From Fragilaria crotonensis (taxonomy: Eukaryota; Bacillariophyta; Fragilariophyceae; Fragilariales; Fragilariaceae), in contig JAKSYS010000045.1 in assembly GCA_022925895.1 (NCBI GenBank), positions 62,001 to 126,000 of the forward strand: a DNA stretch of 64,000 nucleotides, read 5' to 3'. Made by a program: the position numbers and the translations under genes. This document shows, piece by piece, positions 11,479 to 22,385 of this stretch. The notes under the pieces were generated by a model. The model worked only from the letters and a program-made list of their open reading frames with translations. It was not told where the DNA came from and ran no database searches. How positions within the stretch are numbered: the stretch's first letter is position 1; each line of letters opens with the position of its first letter.

Positions 11479-12935
11479 AGTTAAAACTGACGACTGTAAC
11501 GACCGTACTGTGCTGCTCCGCAGCGTACGCCATCGTACTGTAAGGTCATACATGTGAAACAGAACAATGCACGATTCTAAATGTGGGACGGTATAATTAG
11601 CTACTTGTCAAGACCGACAAGATATGAAATGGTGCTCATCTCACCTCATCCAATGAGGTGAATTCAATTTTGATATGATCTACCTGACATATCTCTTGAG
11701 CCATTTCAAAGCTCACTTTATTTGCTACATTTTAGTTTATAATCTTAGGACCTACTATTTGTGAAAGGCTCTCCCAAGCACTTACTGTTAGTGTAGAGAA
11801 ACTGGGAATGCCTAATGCACTAAAACTTAAGGAGCAAACTAAACACTAAACCAATCAGAATCCGCGGAGACGTCATCATTTCGAGTTTCGTCCTCAATGA
11901 CTATTTGCACCCCCCTCTCTAAATAAAGCACTTCGATCGAGGCTTTGAAAAATTCGATCATGCATATTCGTATACATACATAATCTTAGACACATGTAAG
12001 AGAGGATCTTCATGTGCATTCGAGTTTTGAACTCACATTCATTTATGCAAATGCATGGGCATACGATATATACGATATACGTAATCTGTATGCACACCAA
12101 GGACTTGTATGCATACATTGTACCAGGTTGGCGTGTCTTCGTACAAATCGGCTCCTGAAATACTACGAAGACAAATCAACGATCGTCTGATACTGGATGT
12201 CTACGGGAGTTTGTCGTCGTGTGTACTACAGTAGCACGTGACATGTATTGATATGAAAACAGTAAATCGATACGAATGCAACTACTTCAGTACGAGTAAT
12301 GCTACTACGACAGTACGCCATACAACATGTTTCCGTACGCCGGTGTTGTTGTCAGGTGAGACCCTTGGAAAAAATGCGATGAAAATCAATCAAAACAGCT
12401 TCACTCCCATGGTCACTACAACTGACAGACTACAATTGCTACATGAATAGAGGATACAGATTGGAAAGTTAAAAAAACTACAAGAGAATGGACCCTCAAC
12501 TGTCAACAGTTGAGGTCCATTGTCGCAAATACAATTTAATTGTTTTGTGCTCATCGGATGCGTACCAGTCTTTTCAAGACCGTTTCTACGTGATTCTACC
12601 TACTGTGGACTACGTAAGTTTAATAGTGCAGTACTATTTTCCTTATCTAATTTCAAAACTGGACGTTGAAAACGTAGCGTTGCGATGCCGGCGTGCAATT
12701 TGAATATACATTTATATGCATGTATAAGATAACGATCACCTCAGATGACTATTTTTACCCCTCTCCCCTATGACGTCTCCGCGGATTCTGATTGGTTTAG
12801 GGCTTTAGTTTGCTCCTTAAGTTTTAGTGCATTAGGCATTCCCAGAGAAACTCTCACGAATTCATCGTCCTACGGTACGGTACCGAATACCAGTAGCTAC
12901 GTTTAGAGTACAGCCTCCGGCAGCGACTCTCAAGT
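11479..12935 (+). repeat. 5' LTR of Copia-1, interrupted by a 1040-bp insertion
   Basis: It matches the 3' LTR at 19408-19813. The LTR sequence is 11479-11803 plus 12853-12935; the stretch between is the Mutator-like element with its second 9-bp duplication copy. Relative to the 3' LTR it has one extra G (GGG against GG) and one extra T (TTTT against TTT). Confidence 0.93.
11804..12843. mobile_element. Non-autonomous Mutator-like element nested in the 5' LTR
   Basis: A 1040-bp insertion bounded by GGGAATGCC and GGCATTCCC. The terminal inverted repeats extend about 73 bases with few mismatches, to a GAGACGTCAT motif. AGAGAAACT is present on both sides (11795-11803 and 12844-12852), a 9-bp target-site duplication; the uninterrupted 3' LTR has a single copy, which proves the insertion. 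Long inverted repeats with 9-bp duplications are typical of Mutator-like elements. The interior is AT-rich with no credible transposase, so it must be mobilised in trans. A 15-bp-arm palindrome around 12489-12520 is the only other structure seen. Confidence 0.85.
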
Positions 12936-13218
12936 GGTTATTTTGCCCAAATTATAGGCTAACACCCTAACGCTTCTTCAAGCCAACTCCTTCCCAAGGA
13001 CTACCAGAGCTTTACCAAAGCTCCCGACGATCTCCGATCTAACGAAGTACTCGACAGTACTCGTCGCTCTCCGCTGCAGCCCAGTCAACTCCGTTCGACT
13101 GTCGATCTAAGTCTCCGACTACTCTACTACCGTCGACCTAGCGACGCACGTTCTCCAACGTCAACACTCCGTGTTCATTGCTCCCAGCACCCCAAGACAC
13201 GCACCGCGTTAGTCTAAG
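12936..13218 (+). other. Untranslated leader of Copia-1
   Basis: A 283-base stretch between the 5' LTR and the gag start codon. It starts GGTTATTTTGCCC directly after the LTR, where the primer-binding site should be; I do not recognise the matching tRNA. No coding signal is seen. Confidence 0.6.
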
Positions 13219-15852
13219 ATGGCGTCTCCGACTCCTACTGGTGACCCCGTCACCACCACGTCTCCGACACCTGTCAGTGATCCCGTCACCTCCGACAGAC
13301 CTGTAAAGCCCATTATGGGTAACGTCGTCTCGCTCTCCAAGGACGATTGGTCCGCCTGGACCGGAGGGAAGCCGCTCGCCGGCTGGATCGGCCTTGATCC
13401 AAGTGCCAGCGACGAGCTCACTTCCCCGAATCAACTCCGACCCGTCCACGCTGGTGCTTCGCAGAAAGGTTACAACTACCGTCGCACTGGCTTGCCTACT
13501 CTCTTTTCCCCGACCAGCAGTCTTGTTGATTTCCAAAACGCCGTTTGGGATCATCTCACCGACTGCGGGATGGATAGCATTGCTTATCTCCCTGACCCCG
13601 AAAACGAACTGCTAATGACGAACGTCGTCAAAAGCCACTCTCGTTATACGATCCAAACCGCCAAGACTCTCAGCGCCGAACAACTCATGCTGTACGACAA
13701 GTACGACAAGAGCAACGACCGCGCCGCCGTCAAGTTTGTGCTCTCGTCGCTTGCGCCTGCTCTCATGAGCAAAATCAAGGAGAAGACAGAGGACTCCGAT
13801 TCGTTCCACATTGTTTGGTTGCAACTCATCAAGACCATTCAATCTACGTCCATCGAACGTTTTGAAGACTTGAAGGCTGCGATTAAGGCCCGCCATCCAT
13901 CGCAGTACGCCGGAGAGAACCTCGAGCTGCTCGCATCTGATTTCCGCAAGGACGCTCGTGAGTTGACAACAGCTGGTCAATACGACCACAACTTGACACT
14001 TACGATGTTGAAGACATTCCTACTTGCCGGTGGATCAGGCAACGAAGACTTTCGTTTTCAGCTACGCGCTACGAAGCAGAAGCTTGACCAAGCTTTGCTC
14101 GACATCGGTTACAAAGAGAAGTCAGCGGCGCAAGCACATATGGTGACCGAAAAACTCACTTACCAAGATGTTTGTCGACAAGCGGAAGACGCATATCGCC
14201 TCCAGTACGACAGGAAGGAATGGCCACCAGCCAGTCACGCCACTGACACTCGTGTCCCGTCAGCGACATTTGGAAATGTCGCTCTGCCAGAAGGTTCGCC
14301 GATCACGCGAGCTGAAGTCCTAAATCTGATTCAATCTCAGACGCCTCGCCAGGACACGCCAAAGAAGGGCAATTGTCACAACTGTGGCAAACCAGGTCAT
14401 TGGTCCAACAAGTGTCCGGAAAAGAATAAGAATGGTCGCAAGAATGTCCCTGGAAACGGAACTCCAACCAACGTAACTGGAGCTCACAAAACTCAGTCTT
14501 GGCGCACGGTACCCCCACCTCCTGGAACTGCGACGTCCAAAAAGGTGAAGGACAAGGCATTCAATTGGTGTGAGAAATGTCGTCGTTGGACAACGACGCA
14601 CACCACCGCAACCCACACAGGACAACGCCGCAACAACACAACGGCTCCTGCGCCGGCAGCTCAAGCTAATCTTTCTGCATTCTCTGTTGCCGACCCGTCT
14701 GTGTGGATGTTTAACTTCGACGACCCGGCCAAGAAGTCGCAGCCCACAGCTGTTGAAACTACTTGTACGTTCCTATTCTCAAGAACGGCGGTTCTATTCG
14801 TTTACTCCGTGATGTTCTGTCTTGTCGTGCCAAAGTTTGCGAACTTGGCACTCCAAGTGCTACGATCAACTCCATGGATTTCGTTCTTGATGTGGGTCGC
14901 CGACTCACTTCGTCAAGTTCTCCGCGAGCAACCAACGTTGCTCTTTGCCCCTGCCCTCTGGTTTGCACTCCTGGCTGCTCCTTTTTGGAAGCCGGACGAA
15001 GCTCGTCAACAAGAAACGAACGCAAACGCTTCATTCACTCGCAAGCAACGCCGACGCTTCGCGAAACTCTTGAAGACTTCACTCAAGCCTCAACGAGAAG
15101 TGCAACGTCACAAGGCTGTAGCTCCTCTCCCCTATCGCCTTCGCAAACGACGTCATCGTAACGCACCCAGCGCACCAACTCTTGAAACGCAGACGAGTCT
15201 TCGCAACCTCGACGAACTGAAAACCCGAACGTTGCTACTCCAACGTCGGACGCAACGCCTTCGCACGCATCGCTCTCCATATGCGACGAACGCATTCAAC
15301 AAGGGAGGAATCGGAACCTTCGATCGTCGCTCGCACACTCAACGCAAGAAACCAACACGCCGACCGAAATACCATCCCGTTCCTGCCGACGGCGCTCCTG
15401 ATGCATTCGTCCCTGCACCATGGACGACACAGCAACGCAACGCCGCTCACAAGATCATCTCCCACGTCAACCTCGCTTGCACCGCCACACTCCGAATGGC
15501 ATTGCAAGCGCCAGCACGAATGCGGAACGCTCTCGGAAGCGCAACGAACAGTGCTCCCATCATCTGGGATTCCGGCGCGAGCATTTCCATCTCACCCGAC
15601 CCTGAGGACTTTCAAGGCACGATGCGAAGTCCAGGCACTATTACCCAACTCAAGGGAATTGCGCGCGGACTTCAAATCAAGGGTCAAGGTGAAGTCACTT
15701 GGGCGGTTCACGACACGAACGGCAACCTGCGAATGATCAAGGTCCCCGCTTTCTATGTACCCGGCATCAAAGTTCGCCTCCTTTCAACCACAAGTCTCCT
15801 GCAAACGTATCAAGGTGAAACGATCCAAGTCGAATCAATCGACTTACCTTGA
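13219..15852 (+). CDS. Copia-1 Gag and aspartic protease
   Basis: The 877-residue ORF holds the capsid part (about nt 13220-14250), a CCHC zinc knuckle (CHNCGKPGHWSNKC, nt 14374-14418) that binds genomic RNA, a long basic Arg/Lys-rich linker, and the retroviral-type aspartic protease with its catalytic DSGA at nt 15568-15579. The linker contains two hydrophobic stretches (about nt 14760-14990), unusual for this position. The frame ends with a stop at 15850-15852; the integrase continues one base back, and lengthening the AA pair just before this stop by one would join them. The ATG at 13219 is the first in frame after the leader. Confidence 0.85.
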   Translation: MASPTPTGDPVTTTSPTPVSDPVTSDRPVKPIMGNVVSLSKDDWSAWTGGKPLAGWIGLDPSASDELTSPNQLRPVHAGASQKGYNYRRTGLPTLFSPTSSLVDFQNAVWDHLTDCGMDSIAYLPDPENELLMTNVVKSHSRYTIQTAKTLSAEQLMLYDKYDKSNDRAAVKFVLSSLAPALMSKIKEKTEDSDSFHIVWLQLIKTIQSTSIERFEDLKAAIKARHPSQYAGENLELLASDFRKDARELTTAGQYDHNLTLTMLKTFLLAGGSGNEDFRFQLRATKQKLDQALLDIGYKEKSAAQAHMVTEKLTYQDVCRQAEDAYRLQYDRKEWPPASHATDTRVPSATFGNVALPEGSPITRAEVLNLIQSQTPRQDTPKKGNCHNCGKPGHWSNKCPEKNKNGRKNVPGNGTPTNVTGAHKTQSWRTVPPPPGTATSKKVKDKAFNWCEKCRRWTTTHTTATHTGQRRNNTTAPAPAAQANLSAFSVADPSVWMFNFDDPAKKSQPTAVETTCTFLFSRTAVLFVYSVMFCLVVPKFANLALQVLRSTPWISFLMWVADSLRQVLREQPTLLFAPALWFALLAAPFWKPDEARQQETNANASFTRKQRRRFAKLLKTSLKPQREVQRHKAVAPLPYRLRKRRHRNAPSAPTLETQTSLRNLDELKTRTLLLQRRTQRLRTHRSPYATNAFNKGGIGTFDRRSHTQRKKPTRRPKYHPVPADGAPDAFVPAPWTTQQRNAAHKIISHVNLACTATLRMALQAPARMRNALGSATNSAPIIWDSGASISISPDPEDFQGTMRSPGTITQLKGIARGLQIKGQGEVTWAVHDTNGNLRMIKVPAFYVPGIKVRLLSTTSLLQTYQGETIQVESIDLP

Positions 15853-17750
15853 GTGGCGTTCCTGGCGACTCAAGTCGAGGAGTGATGGTGCTCGTCAATC
15901 CGCAGAACAACCTGCCAACGTCCGACGCCTTCAATGGTCAGGACCCTTTCAAGGCCGCTGACGCACTCGTCGCAACGATCACCGAGGTCCACGAGACGAA
16001 TCACAACCTCAGCGAAGCCGAAAAGGAGCTCCTACGCTGGCACTATCGCCTCGGACACATTGGATTTAAGAAGATTCAGTTCCTGTTGAGAACTGGAGTC
16101 TTGAGTCAAACGGAAGCAAGTCGCCGACTCCATTCTGCAGCTTGTAAGCTGACGAACCTTCCAAAGTGTGCAGCTTGCCAGTACGGCAAGCAGCATCGAC
16201 GTCCTATCCCTGGTTCAACGCCGTCAACCATCATTCGTGACCGAACGAACATCCTCAAAGCCGACAACGTCATTCCTGGGCATCGAATCTCTGTCGATCA
16301 CTTCATTTGCAGCACGCGAGGACGACTTCTTACCTCCGCTGGGAAAACCAAAGCCGACGAAATGTACACGGGAGGTTGCATCTTCGTCGACCACGCCTCC
16401 GGTTTCGTCCATGTCGAACTCCAAGTCAATCTCAACACACATGAGACATTGAAAGCAAAGGAGAAGTTCGAACTTACCTGTCGCCAGTATGGAGTTGTGC
16501 CGCAAGAGTACCTGGCCGACAATTCCAAGATCTTCACATCCGCCGAATTCACTCGCAACCTCTCGACGTTCGCGCAAATCATGAGGTTCGCTGGTGTTGG
16601 TGCACACCACCACAACGGCATCGCGGAGCGAAACATCCGAACGATAATGGCTATCGCACGAACGATGATGCTTCACGCTGCCATTCATTGGCCAGCGATT
16701 GCAGACGCCACTCTTTGGCCGTTGGCGGTCAACCATGCAGTGTTCTTGGTCAACCATGTTCCCGATCCAAGGACTGGTCTATGTCCTGCCGACCTCTTCA
16801 CAAAAACACGATGGGAGCAGCGAAAGCTAAACAATCTCCACGTTTGGGGATGCCCTGTCTACGTGTTGGACAAGATGATATCCGACGGCAAGAAGCTGCC
16901 CCGCTGGACTCCGAGGTCAACGCGAACGATCAACATGGGCTTCTCACCGAAGCATGCCATCACAGTTCCAATTGTCCTCAACCCTCAAACAGGTTACATA
17001 ACGCCGCAATTCCATGTCGTTTTCGACGATTGGTTTGCGACGGTCCCGGCCTCCGTCGACGACCTTCCAAACTTCAACGCAGACAGCTGGAAACGTATGT
17101 TCCGCGACTCGACCTACCAGTACATTCTGGATGACGAGGACCAAGAGCGGTTGATTGTTGAGACCGAAAATTTCGAGAGAGAGCAAGATGTACTCTCACA
17201 ACAGCAACGCATCGCGACCGCCATCGACGCAGCAACTCCACCGTCAGCGCTACCCGTCGAACCTCCTCCGACAAGAACTCTTGTTGACGCAACGCAACGA
17301 CAGCTTCCAGTCAACGAGACGACGACGCAACCTCCGGTTCCCTCGACACCATTGTTAACTCCAAGGGAGAGTCCCCCTCCATCAACTCCAACGGTGGCGC
17401 CTCCGCCTCACTTGATTCAGGATCCTCAGCCTCCGACACCGACGCAACTGTTCCAGTCTCCACTTCGTCCTGCATCTCATGACATTCCATCCCCTGCCTC
17501 AATCGAAACGCAAGATGAGATTGAAGCCGTCACAAGGCAGGCACTCAACGAACAGCAAAGGCACTCACCTCGTCGTTCAACTCGCACTCGCAAGGCTCCC
17601 GACCGTCTCGGATACGACGGCCAACAAGGGAGAGGTTACTTGTTTACAATGGATGACATCATCTTCGATTGGCTCCTCACCGAAGCCATTGAAGACAGCA
17701 GCGCCATGTCACAAGCGAACAAGGCAAGCGTGAGCGACCCGACACTTTGA
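15849..17750 (+). CDS. Copia-1 integrase
   Basis: Integrase inserts the cDNA into the host genome. The pre-integrase zinc domain has H-H-C-C spacing (WHYRLGHIGF then CAACQYGKQHRRP, nt 16037-16205). The catalytic core shows the three acids: Asp in DHFICSTRG (about 16297), Asp in YLADNSKIF (about 16520), and Glu in HNGIAERNIRT (about 16627). The C-terminal part is Pro/Ser/Thr-rich and leads into the RT. It has no credible own ATG and was surely read from the Gag-protease frame, either as part of one polyprotein or by frameshifting. The frame ends at 17750, where a shortened GG run at about 17741 would account for the break. Confidence 0.87.
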   Translation: MSGVPGDSSRGVMVLVNPQNNLPTSDAFNGQDPFKAADALVATITEVHETNHNLSEAEKELLRWHYRLGHIGFKKIQFLLRTGVLSQTEASRRLHSAACKLTNLPKCAACQYGKQHRRPIPGSTPSTIIRDRTNILKADNVIPGHRISVDHFICSTRGRLLTSAGKTKADEMYTGGCIFVDHASGFVHVELQVNLNTHETLKAKEKFELTCRQYGVVPQEYLADNSKIFTSAEFTRNLSTFAQIMRFAGVGAHHHNGIAERNIRTIMAIARTMMLHAAIHWPAIADATLWPLAVNHAVFLVNHVPDPRTGLCPADLFTKTRWEQRKLNNLHVWGCPVYVLDKMISDGKKLPRWTPRSTRTINMGFSPKHAITVPIVLNPQTGYITPQFHVVFDDWFATVPASVDDLPNFNADSWKRMFRDSTYQYILDDEDQERLIVETENFEREQDVLSQQQRIATAIDAATPPSALPVEPPPTRTLVDATQRQLPVNETTTQPPVPSTPLLTPRESPPPSTPTVAPPPHLIQDPQPPTPTQLFQSPLRPASHDIPSPASIETQDEIEAVTRQALNEQQRHSPRRSTRTRKAPDRLGYDGQQGRGYLFTMDDIIFDWLLTEAIEDSSAMSQANKASVSDPTL

Positions 17751-19307
17751 CCTTCGAAGAAGCCATGTCGGACGTCGAGAACATCCAAAATTGGTTGAGG
17801 GCTGCAGAGGCCGAAATCAAGTCGTTGGAGAAAAATGGGACTTGGAAAGAAGTACCAACTGCCGATGCGAAGTCACGAATCCTGCCAGGTACTTGGGTCT
17901 TTCGGCGTAAACGCACGCCTGACGGTGCCATAAGCAAGTACAAGGCACGGTACTGCGTACGAGGTGACTTGCAGGAAACTGAGCAAGAAACGTTTGCCCC
18001 AGTCGTGGCTTGGAGTACGGTACGGTTGTTTCTGGTACTGTCACTCACACTTGGTTGGCAAACTTGCACTATCGATTTCAGCAGTGCATTTGTACAGGCC
18101 CCACCGATCCAGTATGGATTCACTTGCCTCGAGGCTTTCGTTCCGAACGTGGGTCATCTACGTGTCTGCAACTCCTGAAAAGTCTCTACGGTTTGAGTGT
18201 CGCACCGCGACTCTGGTATGAACATCTGTCCGATGCACTGCGCGACGAAGGGTTCAAGAGCTGTGCTAATGACCCGTGTCTTCTTTACAAGGACACTATT
18301 ATGGTGGTTATCTACGTTGACGATTTGGGCATCGCTTTCTCGAATCAACGCGATCTCGACGAATTATTTGCGAATCTCGACGCCAAAGGTTTCAGTTTCA
18401 CGAAGGAAGGAACCTTCACTGATTTCTTGGGCATCAACTTCGTGAAGGATCCCAAGAACGGCACCCTGACGCTAACACAGAAAGGCCTAATTCAGAAGAT
18501 TCAAGAGGCGACAGGGATGAAGATGAGTAACAGCAATTGGACTCCCGCTGGACAAGCCGCTTTGGGAATCGACCCCGATGGTCCTCCGATGCAGAGTCTT
18601 GGAGCTATCGCTCTGTGGTTGGGATGCTCCTTTACCTTTCGACGAACACTCGCCCCGATATCGCGTTCGCAGTCAGTCAGGTTGCTCGATTCTCTCACAA
18701 CCCGAAGAAGAGTCACGCCTCCGCAATCAAGACGATCGTTCGTTATCTCCAAAGGACGTACGACAAGGGCATGATCGTCAAGCCAACCGGCGATCTCACT
18801 TTGGACTGCTATGTGGACGCAGACTTCGCAGGATTGCATCGTCGCGACCCCGACTCCTCGCCAAGCTCCGCAAAGTCGAGGACAGGTTATATCATCACTC
18901 TCGGAGGGTGCCCGATCCTTTGGAAATCGCATCTCCAGTCTGAAATATCTCTGTCGACGCTCGAAGCTGAGTACTCCGCGCTCAGCTCCGCCATGCGAAC
19001 GCTCCTTCCATTGCGGACCATGCTCATCGAACTCATTAATGGCTTGCAACTTCCTGATACTCTCGTCCACTGTTAAGTGCCGTGTGTTTGAGGACAACAA
19101 TGGTGCACTTCTTTGGCAACCAACCAACGAATTACCAATCGAACGAAGTACTTTCAAGTCAAATGGCATTTCTTTTGGGCACACGTTCGCGACGGCACCA
19201 TTGCAATCATCAAAGTCGATACTCAGGAACAGTGGGCTGACATGCTCACCAAAGGCCTGAATCGCGAAAGCTTCGAACGAGTTCGCCGACTCGTTCAAGG
19301 ATGGTAA
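17747..19307 (+). pseudogene. Copia-1 reverse transcriptase and RNase H, with frame breaks
   Basis: Copia reverse transcriptase begins at FEEAM; the catalytic YVDD lies at nt 18313-18324 (MVVIYVDDLGIAF). RNase H follows, with VDADFAGLH (about 18814), LEAEYSAL (about 18961) and FEDNNGALL (about 19087), ending QWADMLTKGLN. The reading passes through five segments: 17747 to about 18100, then to about 18590, then to about 19065, then to about 19110, then to the stop at 19307. Each switch sits at a short homopolymer (C4, CC, an extra C, TTT). No domain is missing and no internal nonsense codon appears within a segment, so this is either a very young pseudogene or an intact gene with sequence errors. 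Confidence 0.85.
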
Positions 19308-19407
19308 CTTACCCCTTCAACTCTGTGCTCTTGTTTGGACTGCATCCGTTGTTCAACTCGTATCTATTGCATATTAATCATTGTCTGCTTCCATGAATGA
19401 AAGGGAG

Positions 19408-19813
19408 AGTTAAAACTGACGACTGTAACGACCGTACTGTGCTGCTCCGCAGCGTACGCCATCGTACTGTAAGGTCATACATGTGAAACAGAACAATGCA
19501 CGATTCTAAATGTGGACGGTATAATTAGCTACTTGTCAAGACCGACAAGATATGAAATGGTGCTCATCTCACCTCATCCAATGAGGTGAATTCAATTTGA
19601 TATGATCTACCTGACATATCTCTTGAGCCATTTCAAAGCTCACTTTATTTGCTACATTTTAGTTTATAATCTTAGGACCTACTATTTGTGAAAGGCTCTC
19701 CCAAGCACTTACTGTTAGTGTAGAGAAACTCTCACGAATTCATCGTCCTACGGTACGGTACCGAATACCAGTAGCTACGTTTAGAGTACAGCCTCCGGCA
19801 GCGACTCTCAAGT
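19408..19813 (+). repeat. 3' LTR of Copia-1
   Basis: 406 bases, the uninterrupted partner of the 5' LTR. It is preceded by the polypurine tract (19400-19407) and followed by CGGGC (19814-19818), the right target duplication. Confidence 0.93.
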
Positions 19814-19847
19814 CGGGCTCCCAATTTGAATTGTCCGCCGCTTCAAG

Positions 19848-20065
19848 TGTTAATCCTACAAGTAGATCATCCTTGCAGGAAAGCATGTCTTGATTCAGTT
19901 ATGAATTATCTAAAACATAGAAAAGTGAGCATTACCTTGTTCGGAGTCATCCTTCAATCCCGAGTCGTACTGTGCAGATGTAGTACCGTATAATGGTACT
20001 TGATACTTGATACATGATTCATAGCATCCTGAATGATACAGTACCGGTAGCTTGTAATATCAACA
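19848..20065 (-). repeat. 3' LTR of Copia-2
   Basis: 218 bases with TG...CA ends, matching 26167-26385 except for one G. It lies downstream of RNase H in the element's own direction. Confidence 0.92.
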
Positions 20066-20304
20066 GTCCCCGCGACTCTGAATTAAGTTCCTGAATCAGA
20101 GGCGAATCACACTTCCTGAACCGATCGACAGAGGCCCCGGCTACGTCGTTAACATATATAACCCTGCGACGGTCACCTACTGTTTTCGATGGACAGTTAC
20201 CATTATATCGCGACTACCCAATTCGTGTCCCCGGGTGTTGGTCGTCGATTACCAGAGTATGTTATGCAACAACTCCTTCATCTTCGGTCCTGGCATTAAC
20301 TTTG
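20066..20304. other. Copia-2 region between RNase H and the 3' LTR
   Basis: 239 bases with no independent gene. The part nearest 20304 probably carries the end of the RNase H frame; the part nearest the LTR should hold the polypurine tract. Confidence 0.5.
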
Positions 20305-22385
20305 TCAAGATATCTGCCAAGTTCGTCTGTGTGTTTTCTTTGCCACCCTGATGGTCCCGGCAGCAATCGCTTCGCGTACGCGGTGAAAGTTAATTGCAGC
20401 GTGCTTCTTCTTGAGTGTCGATTCAGGTCGGGAATTAGTCACAACTGCCGAATTATCACAAAACACGGAGCATTCCTCGGTTAGCGGAACACCCATCATC
20501 CGCAGTTTGTAACGTAGTCCCTCTATCATCTCAATCGATAGTCGCATTGCAAGTAACTCTGAACCATACGTAGACGCCTCGACCGTATTCTGCCTCTTGG
20601 AAAACCAAAGTATCGGCGCTCGATTAACGAATATTAAGATCCCTGAATGTGACCTCCTTGTCTCTCTACACCTGCGTGGTCAGCATCCACGAAACATGAC
20701 ATTGTGACATCCTTTCCACGTGGCGTCGGCATGTTTTCGGGTATTGCTTCGGCTGCGTCGGGGTAGAACTCGGACCAGTCACATTTGACGAATCGCTCAC
20801 CTCGGAATGTCGGGATCGTATCGTCGAACACCATTGTCGATCTCGGATGATGCTTTAAGTATGCAAAAATATGGAAGACTTGTTCTAAATGTCCTTGTCG
20901 TGCCGATACCAAGTACCGCGACATTAACGACACCGGCATCAAAACATCAATCCTCCCAATTTCGCAAATCCATCTGAGGACGCCAATCAAACCTTGATAG
21001 TAGTTCAATTGTTTGCTCCCCAACTCCGCTGAAAGGTCTAACTCAGGCCGGTATCCACTTGCCAGCGGAGTCTTTGCATTTGGCAACAGTCTGAGATCGG
21101 CATCTTCAAGTTCCTTTTCCAGGTCGGCGATCGCCTTCTTCACGTATGAAGTTGACTCGAACGCCCACCGCACCTTATCGGGCTCGTCAGAATCTGGGAT
21201 ACGGAATTTCTTTATGTCAACGCCCAAATAAGTATCTGGTTCTTTAATGCTCCCGGGCTTCAAGGTAAAACGCTGTCCCAGGGCATCCATAAAGCCCTCC
21301 GGATCTATTCCTTGAAAAATCAAGTCGTCCACGTACGATATGACGTACTCGTAGACTTTGTCCCCGTTCGGTTTGACCGCCGCTTTCATCCACAGATCAG
21401 GGTCAGCTTTCGACGACGCGAAGCCCAGTTCCCTTAAATTCTTAGCCAAGTAGTCGCGAAACGATCTTCCGCTCGATCTTAAGCCATAGAGAGCTTTCGC
21501 GATTATAGCTCTTTTACCATTGTACTCAGGTCCTAATTGATCAGTAAACTTAGTCCACACCTTTTCCTTATTCGGTGCCGCCAGGTAAGCATTTTGAATA
21601 TCACACGACAAGAGGTCTAAATCGTTGAGAGCGGCCAAGAGGAAGAAGAGTCTCACCGTATCTCTGCTCACGACAGACGCAAACGTTTGTTCCTTCGTTG
21701 CCTCGGTCATATTGCCTCGCGCTACCAATCTGGCCTTTCTAGTAAGGTCCATTTTGATGTCGAAGACAAAATATGTATCAACGAACTCGTACCCAGGTGG
21801 AACTTTTGTGTCGTCGTCTTCGATAAACTCGAATGCAGGGAAAACGTTCCGAATCTCTTTTTCGATCGCCTTCGTCCAGAAATCCGTTCCCGTTCTCTTG
21901 TCGATCGCTAACGCATGGGCGACACTTTTCGGGAGTTCTAATCCGTATTTGTGTGAAACCGACCAATATTTCGACTTGACCTTTTTTAGAATCCTTTCTC
22001 GTTTCTTGAGTACAAATGGAACCCACCATCGGAACGCTGGTTCGTTTGACAGGTTGTTTGTAACGGCGTAGTCGGCAACTTGAACTGGGTAAGAGTCCTT
22101 TAAATCTGCCAGCGGTACCCAAGTACTGGAACCGTCTTTCCATTCGACTAATAGGCGCCAGCCCTTTGTCGTTCTCTTTGGTTTCGGTCCAGTCTTGGTA
22201 GAGTAGTACGCCTCGTCCTCTCGTAGCGCACTATGACTCTTTTCGTGGTCAACGATCTCCTGCATCACTTGCAAGCGTCGACCATCGTCATCTATTTGCG
22301 AGTATAAACACTCAGCAATTAGATTCGCAGTGTATGTCTCCTCCGTCCCGTCCTCGAAACACACAAGGTATTCGCGGGAATCCAA
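20305..22385 (-). pseudogene. Copia-2 reverse transcriptase and RNase H
   Basis: A 583-residue ORF (20634-22385) starts with a linker holding a chromodomain-like run (GWRLLVEWKDGSSTWVPL, about nt 22110-22170), then the Copia reverse transcriptase with catalytic SYVDDL (YVDD codons at 21324-21335) and LSCDIQNAYLAAP. The RNase H begins in VDADHAG and breaks off at 20634; the rest continues in another frame at 20305-20547 (CDNSAVVTNS, KKKHAAINFHRVREAI). It has no own start; it would be made as part of the polyprotein. Confidence 0.85.

Larger units (their letters stand above)
11479..19813 (+). mobile_element. Copia-type LTR retrotransposon, recently inserted (Copia-1)
   Basis: A full element: 5' LTR (split by another element), leader, gag-protease, integrase, reverse transcriptase and RNase H in the Copia order, polypurine tract AAAGGGAG at 19400-19407, and 3' LTR. 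CGGGC flanks it on both sides (11474-11478 and 19814-19818) as a 5-bp target-site duplication. Without the inserted element the two LTRs (408 and 406 bases) read identical by eye apart from one-base differences in a G run and a T run, so insertion was recent. The LTR ends read AGTTAAAAC and CTCAAGT rather than TG...CA. The pol region carries several frame changes, each explainable by one base in a homopolymer. Confidence 0.92.

Noticed and set aside
12489-12520. Palindrome in the Mutator-like element as a possible regulatory site
   Set aside because: Single hairpin of 15-bp arms in an AT-rich non-autonomous element; nothing else suggests function.
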